Shown in pieces: positions 26,365 to 35,264 of a stretch of 64,000 nt of DNA. A program made the position numbers and the translations under genes. Under the pieces are notes generated by a model that made no database searches, was not told the DNA's origin, and saw nothing but the letters and a program-made list of their open reading frames with translations. Source of the stretch: Streptomonospora litoralis (lineage in GTDB: Bacteria > Actinomycetota > Actinomycetes > Streptosporangiales > Streptosporangiaceae); the NCBI RefSeq assembly GCF_004323735.1, contig NZ_CP036455.1:863101-927100 (forward strand), written 5' to 3'. Numbering within the stretch: the stretch's first letter is position 1; each line of letters opens with the position of its first letter.

Positions 26365-27132
26365 GTGAGCGGGCAGAGCGGTACCGGATCGCACGCCGCC
26401 CCGGCGGCCGCCGTCGGCAGCGGTGTCATCGACCTGCTGGGGCTGCTGGCCTACGCCCGCCTCGTCGCGTTCTTCCGCCTGGCGGGCGACGCCGAGCTGG
26501 CGCCGACACTGGCGAGCAAGGGGGAACTGGCCGACCTCGCCGCCGCCGAGCACGCGAACTACCGTCGGCTGCACGACCGGCTCGCCGAACTCGGTGTGGA
26601 GCCGGAGGCGGCGATGCGGCCCTTCGTCGCCCCGCTGGACGCCTGGCACGCCCGCACCGAGCCGCAAAGCTGGCTGGAGAGCCTGGTCAAGGCGTATGTG
26701 GGTGAAGGCATCGCCGGAGACTTCTACGGCAAGCTCGCCGAGGTGTGCGACCGGCGCACGCATGAGCTGGTACGGGACACGCTGGTGGAGTCGGGCCGGG
26801 CGGAGTTCGTCGCCGCCCAGGTGCGCCGGGCCATCGGCGAGGATCCGCGGCTGGCGGGGCGGCTGGCGCTGTGGGCGCGCCGGCTGGTGGGCGAGGCGCT
26901 GAGCCAGGCGCAGAGCGTCGCGGCGAGCAGGCCCGATCTCGCGGCGCTTCTGGGATCGGGTGCGCGCGCCCGGGACGCCGAGGTCGGGTCGGCTGAGGAC
27001 GCAGCTGCCGCCGCCGACCCGGCTCAGGCGGCGGATGCCACGTCGGCCGACCTGGCGACGGTGAGCCGGATGTTCGCCGAACTGACCGAGGCGCACGCTG
27101 CCCGGCTGGAGGCCATGGGCCTGAGTACCTGA
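26365..27132 (+). CDS. ferritin-like fold protein (MiaE-like diiron family)
   Basis: 255 residues with a GTG start. Helix-rich. Motifs fitting a four-helix diiron carboxylate protein are AAAEHANYRRLHDRLAELG, WLESLVKAYVGEGIAGDFYGKL and VRDTLVESG. The Glu in EHxNY and Glu/Asp in GEGIAGDF are candidate iron ligands. Actinobacteria regularly carry this ferritin-like/tRNA-hydroxylase-like gene beside the DEAD-box helicase, as here. The Ala/Asp-rich insertion at ~195-230 is low complexity. Enzymatic role not established. Confidence 0.75.
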   Translation: MSGQSGTGSHAAPAAAVGSGVIDLLGLLAYARLVAFFRLAGDAELAPTLASKGELADLAAAEHANYRRLHDRLAELGVEPEAAMRPFVAPLDAWHARTEPQSWLESLVKAYVGEGIAGDFYGKLAEVCDRRTHELVRDTLVESGRAEFVAAQVRRAIGEDPRLAGRLALWARRLVGEALSQAQSVAASRPDLAALLGSGARARDAEVGSAEDAAAAADPAQAADATSADLATVSRMFAELTEAHAARLEAMGLST

Positions 27133-27226
27133 GCCTGTCGGCGCGGCTGCCGATCCCGTGCAGCCCGGTCTCCGGCGTCCGGGCTGAAGGGCGCTTCGCC
27201 CACTTCGCGCCGCCTGGGATCCTTTG

Positions 27227-27252
27227 CAATGGAGTGTCATGTTTCTCCATTG
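27227..27252. promoter_or_regulatory. operator-like dyad upstream of small gene
   Basis: CAATGGAG (27227-27234) and CTCCATTG (27245-27252), perfect 8-bp arms with a 10-nt spacer, followed by TATAGT (27261-27266), a good -10 hexamer. The dyad would overlap the -35 region of a promoter for the gene at 27309. Confidence 0.5.
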
Positions 27253-27308
27253 ATTTCGTATATAGTCAGTCGAGTTCTATCCCTGATCCCCGTCTGAGGT
27301 AGCGATCC

Positions 27309-27620
27309 ATGCGTCCTGGGTTCTTCGCCGAAGGCCGACTGGCCCGCTTGTCGCGCGAGTTCGGGCTGCTCGGTCCCCTCGGCGACGCCATGGAGCCGTG
27401 GATGACCGCTGAGCTGGACCAGCACACTGCCGCGGTGCGCGACTCCATCGCCACCGACGGCGGCAGGCTGACCCGCGTCAGCCTGTCCCGCTACCTCGAC
27501 GGGTTCATGGACGGGTGCCGCGAGCGCGGCTGGTACTCCTCCTGCGACGGGTACGACTGGGAGACACTGCGCCTGCTCGCCGTCTGCCGCCTGGCGAAGG
27601 AACAGGGTTTCGTCCGCTAG
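27309..27620 (+). CDS. small conserved protein (DUF6401-like)
   Basis: 103 residues, MRPGFFAEGRLARLSREFGL. All-helical prediction with TAELDQHTAAVRDSIA, SLSRYLDGFMDGCRERGW and WETLRLLAVCRLA. The pattern resembles DUF6401 proteins, which actinobacterial annotation links to natural-product loci, but the evidence for that function is thin. GAGG lies 9 nt upstream of the ATG. It is preceded by an operator-like dyad and an A/T-rich -10, so it is probably separately regulated. Confidence 0.6.
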   Translation: MRPGFFAEGRLARLSREFGLLGPLGDAMEPWMTAELDQHTAAVRDSIATDGGRLTRVSLSRYLDGFMDGCRERGWYSSCDGYDWETLRLLAVCRLAKEQGFVR

Positions 27621-27872
27621 TTTGGTCTTCTCGAAGCGGGAGCCGGGGCGGTCGGCGCGGTTGCGGCGATCGGCGGAACCGCCTCCGCGCAGGCGGTGAC
27701 CGAGCGTAGGCTTGGCCCGATCCGGGCGGCCGCACAGCTCGCGGCAGAGGCGCACCGGCGCGTCGGCGTCTGGGAGCCGGGTAGCTGGAACGCGGGCCCG
27801 CAGGAGAGCCCCGCGACCAACCCTCTGGGACGAGTACGCGCGGTGCCCCGCACCGCAAGAAAGGAAGAGCGC

Positions 27873-28121
27873 ATGGGGAGCGGCCGGCATGGTGCGGCGC
27901 GACCGCCGATCGGCGTCCTGATTCAGCAGGATCGCGTCGACTTCTCGCTGTACACCTCGATCATCGTGATCGCGCTGGCGGTCATGGTGCTCATCGGCAT
28001 GGGCTGGGCGAGCATCGCCTTCTGGGTCGCGGTGATCCCGGTGGTGGTCGGCGGGGTGCTCTTCGTCCGCCGCATCAACCGGCTCTCGCGCGAGGAGCTC
28101 GGCGACGACGAGCGGCTCTGA
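27873..28121 (+). CDS. small two-helix membrane protein
   Basis: 82 residues from the ATG at 27873 (AAGGAAG upstream). Two adjacent transmembrane helices (about residues 24-46 and 48-65; YTSIIVIALAVMVLIGMGWA and SIAFWVAVIPVVVGGVLFV) are followed by a charged tail RRINRLSREELGDDERL. The longer upstream frame has no homology. Function unknown. It is followed by a strong bidirectional terminator. Confidence 0.65.
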   Translation: MGSGRHGAARPPIGVLIQQDRVDFSLYTSIIVIALAVMVLIGMGWASIAFWVAVIPVVVGGVLFVRRINRLSREELGDDERL

Positions 28122-28169
28122 GCCCGACGGGCGGCGGCGCGCAGTTCGTCCGCTCGGTGTGCACAGCGG

Positions 28170-28204
28170 AAGGGGGCGGGACCGCGGCGCGGTCCCGCCC
28201 CCTT
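28170..28204. terminator. strong bidirectional terminator
   Basis: Perfect 16-bp hairpin (arms 28170-28185 and 28189-28204, 3-nt loop GGC) with AA/TT at the base, between the convergent small membrane-protein gene and the channel gene. It can act on both strands. Confidence 0.85.
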
Positions 28205-28252
28205 GTCGTCCGTGCGTCGAAGGCGCCGGTGCGGTGCGGCACCGGCCGGCCC

Positions 28253-29092
28253 TCACCGTTCCGGCGGACGCTGCGGCTGGCTGCCCGACCGGCCTTGCGA
28301 AGCCGTGGAACCGCCCATCGCCGAGGTCTCGCGCGCTTCGGGCTCCCGCTGTGCCTGCTGCGGGGCGCTCTGGGCCGGTCCCTGCGCCATGGCGTCGGAG
28401 TGTCCGGCCCGGTAGGTGGAGTCGTCCCGCACTCGGCCCGTCTCGCGCTCGGCGGCGTCGAGCCAGTTGTCCCAGCGCGCCTGCATCGGCCGGACGAGTC
28501 CTCCGCCGACACCGACGACCAGGATGCCGCCGGCGGTGGCCAGCACCGCGATCAGCACCGGCTGGGTGACGGTGGTCGCCACGTTCATCTGGTTCAGCGC
28601 GGCGATCACACCGAGGGCCATGATGAAAATGCCCGCGATGTTGCCGAGGAGGCGGCCGTAGCTCAGCCCGCCCAGGGCGCTGGAGATGACGTCGCGCGCG
28701 GCCTTGGCGATCATCCCGGCCACCACGACTATGACCAGCGCGACGATGCCGAGCGGGATCCAGCTGACCACGGAGTTCAGCAGCTGCGTGATCGGGTTGT
28801 TCGGCCCGAAGACGCTGAACGCGAGCTGAAGCGTGATCAGCAGGAGCGCGTAGTAGACGATCTTCCCGCTCAGCTCGCTTGCGCTGTAGCGGCTGCGCTG
28901 GAAGTACTCACCCACGCCGCTGCGGTCCAGGCCGCGGTCGAGGCCCGCTTTGGCCAGCCCCTTGCCCACCAGCCGGCCGATGACCTTGGCGATGATCCAG
29001 CCGAGGACCAGGATCACCAGGAATGCCGCCAGCAGTGGAACGAAGCTGGCGACGGCGCTCCAGGCGTCCGTCAGCCCTTGTTGGATGTTCAT
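28253..29092 (-). CDS. mechanosensitive-channel-like membrane protein (conserved TM-helix family)
   Basis: 279 residues. About five transmembrane segments: FVPLLAAFLVILVLGWIIA near the N-terminus, IVYYALLLITLQLAF, WIPLGIVALVIVVVAGMIA, IAGIFIMALGVIAAL and VLIAVLATAGGILVVGVGGG. The Gly/Ala-rich helices and VGRLVGKGLAKAGL linkers match the TM-helix repeat family related to small-conductance mechanosensitive channels, but the MscS beta domain is missing. A hydrophilic Gln/Ser/Pro tail of ~80 residues follows. GGGGGTG lies upstream of the ATG. A role in osmotic stress is likely by family. Confidence 0.78.
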   Translation of the reverse strand: MNIQQGLTDAWSAVASFVPLLAAFLVILVLGWIIAKVIGRLVGKGLAKAGLDRGLDRSGVGEYFQRSRYSASELSGKIVYYALLLITLQLAFSVFGPNNPITQLLNSVVSWIPLGIVALVIVVVAGMIAKAARDVISSALGGLSYGRLLGNIAGIFIMALGVIAALNQMNVATTVTQPVLIAVLATAGGILVVGVGGGLVRPMQARWDNWLDAAERETGRVRDDSTYRAGHSDAMAQGPAQSAPQQAQREPEARETSAMGGSTASQGRSGSQPQRPPER

Positions 29093-29187
29093 GCGTTTTC
29101 ACCCCCACAGCGCCCCGCCGGTATCCGGGTTCCGGTCCCAGTTCGTCCGGCGAAACCGAGACGACACGTTCTCACCTCGGCGATTAC

Positions 29188-29197
29188 CCGTTAACGG
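29188..29197. promoter_or_regulatory. 10-bp palindrome CCGTTAACGG upstream of channel gene
   Basis: Perfect palindrome ~95 nt upstream of the channel start in a locally A/T-rich promoter region. Candidate operator; no cognate regulator is indicated. Confidence 0.3.
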
Positions 29198-29361
29198 TCA
29201 CACCGAATCACGTATGCGGTATGAGTGAATACGCAAAGTCACATTTGACGGTCGGTTGACCCGCTGATGGTGAACCGGCGCCGCCCGCGTGCGCGGCGGA
29301 CCGCGTACCGGTACCGGAAAGTGGGGGAGAGGCGGGGCGCGGCGCACGGGTCCGTGCGTGT

Positions 29362-29985
29362 TCAACCCCGCGTGAGATCCCAACCGCTGATGCCCCGCCA
29401 GGCCAGCCGTGCGATCAGCTGTTCGGCGGCCTCCTGCGGAATCGTGCCGAAGTTGCTCAGCCAGTACCGGGCGCTGGTTTCGGCCATGCCGACCAGGCCG
29501 ATGCTGAGCAGATGCGCCTCCTCTTCGGAGATGCTGGTGTCCTGGCGGATCACGTCGCTGATCAACTCGGCGCAGCGCTGCAGTGTGTGCTCGGTCTTCT
29601 CGCGGACCGCGGCGACGTTGCGCAGGTCGGATTCGAATACGAGCCGGAACGCCTCGCCTTCACCGGCCACGAAGTCGAAGTAGGCCCGGAAGCTGGCGGT
29701 GACGCGCTGGCGGTTGTCGTCGGTGCTCTCCAGCGCCTCGCGCTGCTTCTCCACCAGCGCCTCGGAGTGCTGCTCCAGCAGCGCCAGGTACAGCTCCAAC
29801 TTGCCCGGGAAGTGCTGGTAGAGGACGGGCTTGCTGACCCCGGCGCGCTCGGCGATCTCGTCCATCGCCGCGGCATGGTAGCCGTGGGCGACGAACACCT
29901 CCTGGGCAGCGGCCAGCAACTGGCGCCGACGGGCGAGGCGGGGCAGGCGGGTCCCCCGCGGGCGGGCGTCTGAAGGAGCCGTCAC
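29362..29985 (-). CDS. TetR/AcrR family transcriptional regulator
   Basis: 207 residues from the GTG at 29985, with GGAGGG upstream. The N-terminal helix-turn-helix LLAAAQEVFVAHGYHAAAMDEIAERAGVSKPVLYQHFPGKLELYLALLEQH is textbook TetR. The ligand domain contains FRAYFDFVAGEGEAFRLVFES. Actinobacteria often keep such a regulator near MoeZ and an alpha/beta hydrolase, as here. Effector and targets unknown. Confidence 0.9.
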   Translation of the reverse strand: MTAPSDARPRGTRLPRLARRRQLLAAAQEVFVAHGYHAAAMDEIAERAGVSKPVLYQHFPGKLELYLALLEQHSEALVEKQREALESTDDNRQRVTASFRAYFDFVAGEGEAFRLVFESDLRNVAAVREKTEHTLQRCAELISDVIRQDTSISEEEAHLLSIGLVGMAETSARYWLSNFGTIPQEAAEQLIARLAWRGISGWDLTRG

Positions 29986-30203
29986 CGCAACACCCTCCGA
30001 ACTCCTCGCGGCCTGAAGCCTGCCGCGCTCGACGACCTGGTACTGGAACACGCCATCGGATCCGGTAACAACGGCCTCGATCAGGCGTATCCCCCCTATC
30101 TTACTCGCACGTAGGTTAGCCGCCGCCAGCAGCCCGGCGGGCGGCCCCGGCCGAGCCCTTCGGACGCCGCAGCCTGCGGGCGCCGCGAAGCGCGGGCCGA
30201 CGG

Positions 30204-30404
30204 TCAGCGGTACTCGTCCTCGTCGAGCTCGACCTCGCGCAGCTGCTCGACGGCGTCGGCCTCGGAGACCTCGTCTTCGGCCCGGAGCCGACCGCGGCCC
30301 GTCCAGTCGCCCTCCTCGGCGGCGACTTCGGAGCGCTGCTCGTCGAGATCGGCGTCGCCGCTCTCCAGGGACCGGTCGTCGTCGCCCTGCGGCTGAGTCG
30401 TCAC
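30204..30404 (-). CDS. small acidic hypothetical protein
   Basis: 66 residues with a GTG start behind GGGGGAA. Very Glu/Asp-rich (SLESGDADLDEQRSEVAAEE, VEQLREVELDEDEYR), predicted soluble and largely helical or disordered. No recognised domain. Confidence 0.5.
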   Translation of the reverse strand: MTTQPQGDDDRSLESGDADLDEQRSEVAAEEGDWTGRGRLRAEDEVSEADAVEQLREVELDEDEYR

Positions 30405-30655
30405 TGATTCCCCCCGGGTGTCGGGTCCCCTTGCGGTACTCCTCCAACCTACTGGCCTCGGCCTGCGTAAGGGAAAAACGGGCAGCCAGCACGCCGGGGC
30501 GCCGCGCGCCGGGGTGTCCACAGGGTCCCGGCCGCCCTTGCGCGCCTCGCGGCGGTTCTGGAGCATGGACGCAGGCGGTGGCCGGGGCCGCGAGCGCCCC
30601 CCGGCTTCCGTCCGACCAGCGTCGCAGCAGTCGGTTACCCCGAGGAGGCCGCACC

Positions 30656-31675
30656 ATGGCGGAGCCCATCGGACCCTGGCCGGGAGAACGCGTCGGCCTC
30701 GGCGAGGGGCAGGAGGTCTTCGTCCGCACCGACGCCTCGGGTGCGAAGGGCCGCGCGGACCGCAAGAGAGCGGTCTACGTCCACGGGCTCGGCGGCTCCT
30801 CCACCAACTGGACCGACCTCATGGGCGTGCTGTGTCACGAGTGGGCGGGCGAGGCCCTGGACCTGCCCGGCTTCGGCGGCTCCCCGCCGCCGCCCACCGG
30901 CGACTACAGCATCGACGGCCACGCGCGCGCCGTCGCCCGGCTCATCTCCGCCGGCGAGCACCCGGTCCATCTGATCGGCAACTCCATGGGCGGCGCGGTC
31001 GCCGTGCGCGTCGCCGCCGAGCGCCCCGACCTGGTGCGCTCGCTGACACTCGTCTCTCCGGCGCTGCCCGACCTGCGTCCGCGGCTCATCCCCTACCAGA
31101 TGGCCGGCGCGCTGTTCCCGGTGATCGGACCGGCCGTCTACGGCCTGATGCAGCGCCGTCCGCCCGAGGTCCGTGTCCAGGACATGCTCGACACCACCTA
31201 CTACGACCCCTCCGTCGCCTCTCCCGCGCGTGTGCTGGAGGCGCTGGAGGCCGAGCGCGAGCGCGACACCCACGAGCACGCCGAGACCGCGGTGCTGAGG
31301 TCGCTGCGCGGAATGGTCGGCGAGTACCTGCGGCGGGGGCACCGCTCGCTGTGGGCGCAGGCCGGCCGGGTGCAGTGCCCGGTGCTGCTGATGTACGCCA
31401 CCGGCGACAAGTTCGTGAACCCCCGCATGGCCGCCCGCGCCGCGCGGTCGTTCGCCCGCAGCCGGCTGGTGCTCATGCCCGAGACCGGGCACGTGCCGAT
31501 GATGGAATGCCCCGAACGGGTGGGCCGCGAGGTCCGCACGTTCCTGCGCGGCGCCGACAGCACGCCGCGGGCCCGCCCGCGCGGCGCGGGCGACGGTGCC
31601 GCCGCGGGCGGCGCATCCGGCGACCGCACCGCCGATCCCGCGGCCGCAGCCGGCCGCGGGTCGGCGGCGGAGTGA
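30656..31675 (+). CDS. alpha/beta hydrolase
   Basis: 339 residues from the ATG at 30656 with GAGGAGG 8 nt upstream; the longer frame is non-homologous. VYVHGLGGSSTNWTDL supplies the oxyanion segment, GNSMGG the Ser nucleophile, MYATGDKFVNP the acid and ETGHVPMMECPE the His. The C-terminal ~45 residues are Ala/Gly/Arg-rich and disordered. This hydrolase-MoeZ gene order is frequent in actinobacteria. The substrate is unknown. Confidence 0.87.
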   Translation: MAEPIGPWPGERVGLGEGQEVFVRTDASGAKGRADRKRAVYVHGLGGSSTNWTDLMGVLCHEWAGEALDLPGFGGSPPPPTGDYSIDGHARAVARLISAGEHPVHLIGNSMGGAVAVRVAAERPDLVRSLTLVSPALPDLRPRLIPYQMAGALFPVIGPAVYGLMQRRPPEVRVQDMLDTTYYDPSVASPARVLEALEAERERDTHEHAETAVLRSLRGMVGEYLRRGHRSLWAQAGRVQCPVLLMYATGDKFVNPRMAARAARSFARSRLVLMPETGHVPMMECPERVGREVRTFLRGADSTPRARPRGAGDGAAAGGASGDRTADPAAAAGRGSAAE

Positions 31676-31831
31676 CACAGGCGGCGCAAATGCTCGGGCC
31701 GCCACGGGAATGCCCGACCCCGCCGCGTAGGTTGGCAATGAATGCAAGCTCGTCACGTGCCCGAAACGCCCCCGCGTCCGTCGGCGACGCCCCGGGACGT
31801 GACACTCGATGAGGAATGCTGAGGAGCTGCT

Positions 31832-32992
31832 GTGTCGCTGCCGCCGCTGGTCGAACCGGCCGACGAGTTGACCGTCGACGAGGTTCGCCGCTACTCCCGC
31901 CACCTGATCATCCCCGACGTGGGCATGGCCGGCCAGAAGCGCCTGAAAAACGCCAAGGTGCTGGTGGTGGGCGCCGGCGGGCTCGGCTCGCCCGCGCTGC
32001 TGTACCTGGCCGCCGCCGGTGTCGGCACGCTGGGCATCATCGATTTCGACGAGGTCGACGAGTCCAACCTCCAGCGCCAGGTCATCCACGGCCAGAGCGA
32101 CATCGGCAAGCCCAAGGCCGAGTCGGCGCGCGAGAGCATCGAGGAGATCAACCCCTACGTCTCGGTGAACCTGCACAAGGAACGCCTCGACTCCGACAAC
32201 GCCCTGGAGATCTTCCGGGGTTACGACCTCGTGCTGGACGGCACGGACAACTTCGCCACCCGCTACCTGGTCAACGACGCCTGCGTGCTGCTGAACATCC
32301 CCTACGTGTGGGGTTCGATCTTCCGCTTCGACGGCCAGGTCAGCGTTTTCTGGAACGAGCACGGTCCGCAGTACCGCGACCTCTACCCCGAGCCGCCGCC
32401 GCCGGGGATGGTGCCCTCTTGCGCCGAGGGCGGCGTGCTGGGCGTGTTGTGCGCCTCGATCGGCTCGGTCATGGTCAACGAGGCCATCAAGTTGATCACC
32501 GGCATCGGCGACCCGCTGGTGGGCCGGCTGATGATCTTCGACGCCCTGGAGATGTCCTGGAAGACCGTCAAGGTCCGCAAGGACCCCGAGGGCGAGCCCA
32601 TCACCGAGCTGATCGACTACGAGGAGTTCTGCGGCGCCGTCTCCGACGACGCGGAGCAGGCCGCGCAAGGCTCCACCATCACCGCGGGCGAGCTCAAGGA
32701 GAAGATGGACAAGGGTGAGGACTTCTACCTCGTCGACGTCCGTGAGAAGCACGAGTACGAGATCGTGAACATCCCCGGCGCAGTGCTTATCCCCAAGGGG
32801 GAGTTCCTCAGCGGCGAGGCCTTCGGCAAGCTGCCGCAGGACAAGCAAGTCGTGCTGCACTGCAAGTCCGGCGCCCGTTCGGCCGAGGCGCTGGCCGCGC
32901 TCAAGGGCGCGGGCTTCAGCGACGCCGTCCACGTCGGCGGCGGGGTGCTGGGCTGGGTCAACCAGGTCGACCCGAGCCTGCCCAGCTACTGA
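31832..32992 (+). CDS. moeZ: adenylyltransferase/sulfurtransferase MoeZ
   Basis: 386 residues with a GTG start and GAGGAG upstream. The N-terminal E1-like ThiF/MoeB domain has GAGGLGSPALLYLAAAGVG, the ATP-binding DFDEVDESNLQRQ, and a Cys pair of the zinc site in PSCAEGGVLG. The C-terminal rhodanese domain (~285-386) has the active-site loop CKSGARS. It adenylates and thiocarboxylates the C-terminal Gly-Gly of MoaD/CysO/ThiS-like sulfur carriers for molybdopterin, cysteine and siderophore sulfur transfer. The Cys in CKSGARS should carry the persulfide. Confidence 0.94.
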   Translation: MSLPPLVEPADELTVDEVRRYSRHLIIPDVGMAGQKRLKNAKVLVVGAGGLGSPALLYLAAAGVGTLGIIDFDEVDESNLQRQVIHGQSDIGKPKAESARESIEEINPYVSVNLHKERLDSDNALEIFRGYDLVLDGTDNFATRYLVNDACVLLNIPYVWGSIFRFDGQVSVFWNEHGPQYRDLYPEPPPPGMVPSCAEGGVLGVLCASIGSVMVNEAIKLITGIGDPLVGRLMIFDALEMSWKTVKVRKDPEGEPITELIDYEEFCGAVSDDAEQAAQGSTITAGELKEKMDKGEDFYLVDVREKHEYEIVNIPGAVLIPKGEFLSGEAFGKLPQDKQVVLHCKSGARSAEALAALKGAGFSDAVHVGGGVLGWVNQVDPSLPSY

Positions 32993-33173
32993 GGGACCGC
33001 TCGGCACCACCGGTGCCCGCCTGACGAACATCCGGGCCGCCGCGGCGACGCGCCGCGGCGGCCCGGCGCTTCCGGCACCCGTGCGGCCGCGCCGCCGCGC
33101 GTCCCGTTGGAACCGCCGCGGCGTGGGTAGGAATGCCGTCGCCGGAAACCTACAGCCGGGAAGTGGGGTCAAG

Positions 33174-33551
33174 ATGCGGATCACCGGACGCTGGGCGGAC
33201 TGGCTGGCGCTGGTCGTGGGAACGGCGGTCGTCGTCAGCTACACCTGGCACGGCATGCTGGGTCTGGGCATGGCCGCGCTGTTCCTGGTGGGCGTCCTCA
33301 TCGTGTTCCTGGCCTGCCTGGCCATCATCCATCCCGAGCTCTTCGTCGCCGAGGCCGCCATGGTCGCCGCCGGGCTGTTCCTGGTCGGGGTTCCGTGGAT
33401 GTTCGCCTTCACCGACACACCCGCGGCCGCGTGGACGGCGTGGATCGGCGGTGCGGTCGCCGTGGTCACCGGTCTCGTCACCCTTCCGGGCTCCACCGCC
33501 CTCTACCGCCGCATCGTCCCGCCGCAGCCCAGCGGCGGCAGCACCTCCTAG
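33174..33551 (+). CDS. SPW-repeat-like small membrane protein
   Basis: 125 residues with four predicted transmembrane helices (residues ~9-26, 30-48, 57-75 and 85-105). The W-A-D-W-L-A-L-V-V-G start and later VPWMFAFTDTPAAAWTAWIGG resemble the SPW repeat of bacterial membrane proteins, though the SPW triplet itself is degenerate. The ATG at 33174 was taken because homology begins there. Function unknown. Confidence 0.6.
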   Translation: MRITGRWADWLALVVGTAVVVSYTWHGMLGLGMAALFLVGVLIVFLACLAIIHPELFVAEAAMVAAGLFLVGVPWMFAFTDTPAAAWTAWIGGAVAVVTGLVTLPGSTALYRRIVPPQPSGGSTS

Positions 33552-33612
33552 GGCGCCCGCGCCACCGGGGCGCATCCCGCCGCGGCAGCCGGTACCGGCG
33601 ACGCCGCGGTAC

Positions 33613-33618
33613 TACGAT
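33613..33618 (+). promoter_or_regulatory. -10 hexamer TACGAT, possible leaderless start
   Basis: TACGAT ends 6 nt before the ATG of the alkyltransferase-like gene, the same geometry as for the LOG gene. No Shine-Dalgarno sequence is present. Confidence 0.3.
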
Positions 33619-33624
33619 CGGCCC

Positions 33625-33954
33625 ATGCCGCACGCCTACAGCCACCGGACCGAGTACGTGGACCGGGTGCTCGACGTCGTGGAGTGCATTCCGCCCGGCA
33701 CGGTGATGAGCTACGGCGACATCGCCGAGTACCTGGGCGAGGGCGGCCCGCGCCAAGTCGGCGCGGTGATGTCGGCCTGGGGCGGTGAAGTCTGCTGGTG
33801 GCGGGTCATCCGCGCCGACGGCGGCCCTCCGCGGGGCCACGGGGCCGAGGCCCTGCGCCGCTACGCGGCGGAGGCCACACCGATGCGCCCCGGCGGGGAC
33901 CGCGTAGACATGAGCCGCGCACGGTGGGACGGCCACCCCGCCGCGCCACCGTGA
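33625..33954 (+). CDS. alkyltransferase-like (ATL) protein, MGMT family
   Basis: 109 residues: only the DNA-binding domain of O6-alkylguanine transferases. The winged-helix segment is IPPGTVMSYGDIAEYLGEGGPRQVGAVM. The reactive PCHRV motif is replaced by CWWRVIRADG, where Trp occupies the Cys position. As in ATL proteins it should bind O6-alkylguanine without transferring the alkyl group and hand lesions to nucleotide excision repair. The Cys one position away is not in the acceptor register, though accidental activity cannot be ruled out. Confidence 0.82.
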   Translation: MPHAYSHRTEYVDRVLDVVECIPPGTVMSYGDIAEYLGEGGPRQVGAVMSAWGGEVCWWRVIRADGGPPRGHGAEALRRYAAEATPMRPGGDRVDMSRARWDGHPAAPP

Positions 33955-34140
33955 GTCGGCCCGGTGGTGCGGGCGGCTGGTTGGTCGTCGATGGGAGTTG
34001 TCGGTGTGCCTGCGGGTGCGACGAACGAGTCCGGCTCCGCACGGCCTCCGGCAGGAATCGGGACAACAGGTCGAAAAGGTAGCGATGTCGGGTCGTATTC
34101 CACGGATCCGGTGTTGATGATGAGCTTTAGTGACCGAAAC

Positions 34141-34169
34141 TTGACAGACAAGCGCGCGGTCGGTCATTT
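34141..34169 (+). promoter_or_regulatory. weak promoter candidate with perfect TTGACA
   Basis: TTGACA (34141-34146) followed after 17 nt by TCATTT (34164-34169). The -10 is poor. It lies 76 nt before the ATG of the dehydrogenase and is flanked by TGACCG/CGGTCA. Confidence 0.3.
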
Positions 34170-34244
34170 CATCGCTATCCGTCCGTCCACTAGTCTTCGC
34201 TGGGATTTCACCCACTGATCGGCCTAATCGGAGGCTGGCGCCGG

Positions 34245-35264
34245 ATGACACGTCCCAATCTCGTCATGCTCAGTCGCGGCGGCCGCGACACGATCGACTC
34301 CGGTCACTGGACCGAGCTCGAACGCCGCGCCGATATCACCGTCCGCCGGCTGGAGTGCGCGCCCGGCCCGGCCGAGGCCGCCGAGCTGCTGGCCGAGGCC
34401 GACTTGCTGGCCGCCACGAACCTGTGCCTGCCGACGATCGACGCCGACCTGCTCGACGCGCTGCCGCGGCTGCACGGCATCGTGCTCTACGCGACCGGCT
34501 ACGACCACATAGACATCCCGTTGCTGCGCTCGCGCGGCGTCGGGCTGTCGGTCCTGCCGGAGTACGCCACCACCGCGGTGGCCGAGCACTGCCTGGCGAT
34601 GCTGTTCGCACTGGCCACGCGGCTGCACCTGGCTCAGGACCGCAGCCGCGACGCGGTCCCCCGCCGGATCTCGCTGCGCGGAATCGAACTCGGCGGCAAG
34701 CGGCTGGGCGTAGTCGGGTTGGGGCGTATCGGCGGGGAGGTGGCCCGGCTGGCTCGCGGCCTGGGCATGTCGATCCTCGGGGCCGACACCGACCCGCACG
34801 CACGGGCGCGGGCCGCCGCGGCGGGCGTGGAGGTCGCCGATCTGCCGGCGGTCCTCGCCGGCAGCGACGCGGTGGCGGTATGCGCCAGTCACACCTTCGG
34901 CGCGGCCCCGCTGCTGGGGGAGCCCGAACTGGCTCGGATGCGGTCCGGCGCAATGCTGGTCAACGTCTCCCGCTCGGCCCTGGTGGACACCGCGGCGGCC
35001 GCGGCGGCGGTGCGGTCCGGGCGGCTGCGCGGCTACGCGGTGGACGACACCGTCCTCGATCCCGCGCAGGACGGCGATCTGTTGGCCGAGGGCCGGATAC
35101 TGCAGACGGGGCACAGCGCCTGGTGGCGCGACGAGACGCTCGATCGGGGTGCCCGGATGTGGGCCGACCGGATGCTGGCCGCCGTACTGGGCGAGCCGCT
35201 GGATTCCGTCACCTGGCCTAAGCGCGACGCCGCGGCCGGCCTGGCGCCGGCGGTGAGCGCGTGA
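34245..35264 (+). CDS. D-isomer-specific 2-hydroxyacid dehydrogenase
   Basis: 339 residues. The NAD-binding loop is VVGLGRIGGEVARLARGLG (residues ~158-176). The substrate-binding Arg is in VNVSRSALVD and the acid-base His in GHSAWWRDE. The Glu normally in DVxxxEP is replaced within VDDTVLDPAQ, so the His-Glu relay is altered. YATGYDHIDIP and EYATTAVAEH are typical of phosphoglycerate/hydroxyacid dehydrogenases. GGAGG occurs 10 nt before the ATG. Substrate uncertain. The stop overlaps the GTG of the next membrane protein. Confidence 0.85.
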   Translation: MTRPNLVMLSRGGRDTIDSGHWTELERRADITVRRLECAPGPAEAAELLAEADLLAATNLCLPTIDADLLDALPRLHGIVLYATGYDHIDIPLLRSRGVGLSVLPEYATTAVAEHCLAMLFALATRLHLAQDRSRDAVPRRISLRGIELGGKRLGVVGLGRIGGEVARLARGLGMSILGADTDPHARARAAAAGVEVADLPAVLAGSDAVAVCASHTFGAAPLLGEPELARMRSGAMLVNVSRSALVDTAAAAAAVRSGRLRGYAVDDTVLDPAQDGDLLAEGRILQTGHSAWWRDETLDRGARMWADRMLAAVLGEPLDSVTWPKRDAAAGLAPAVSA

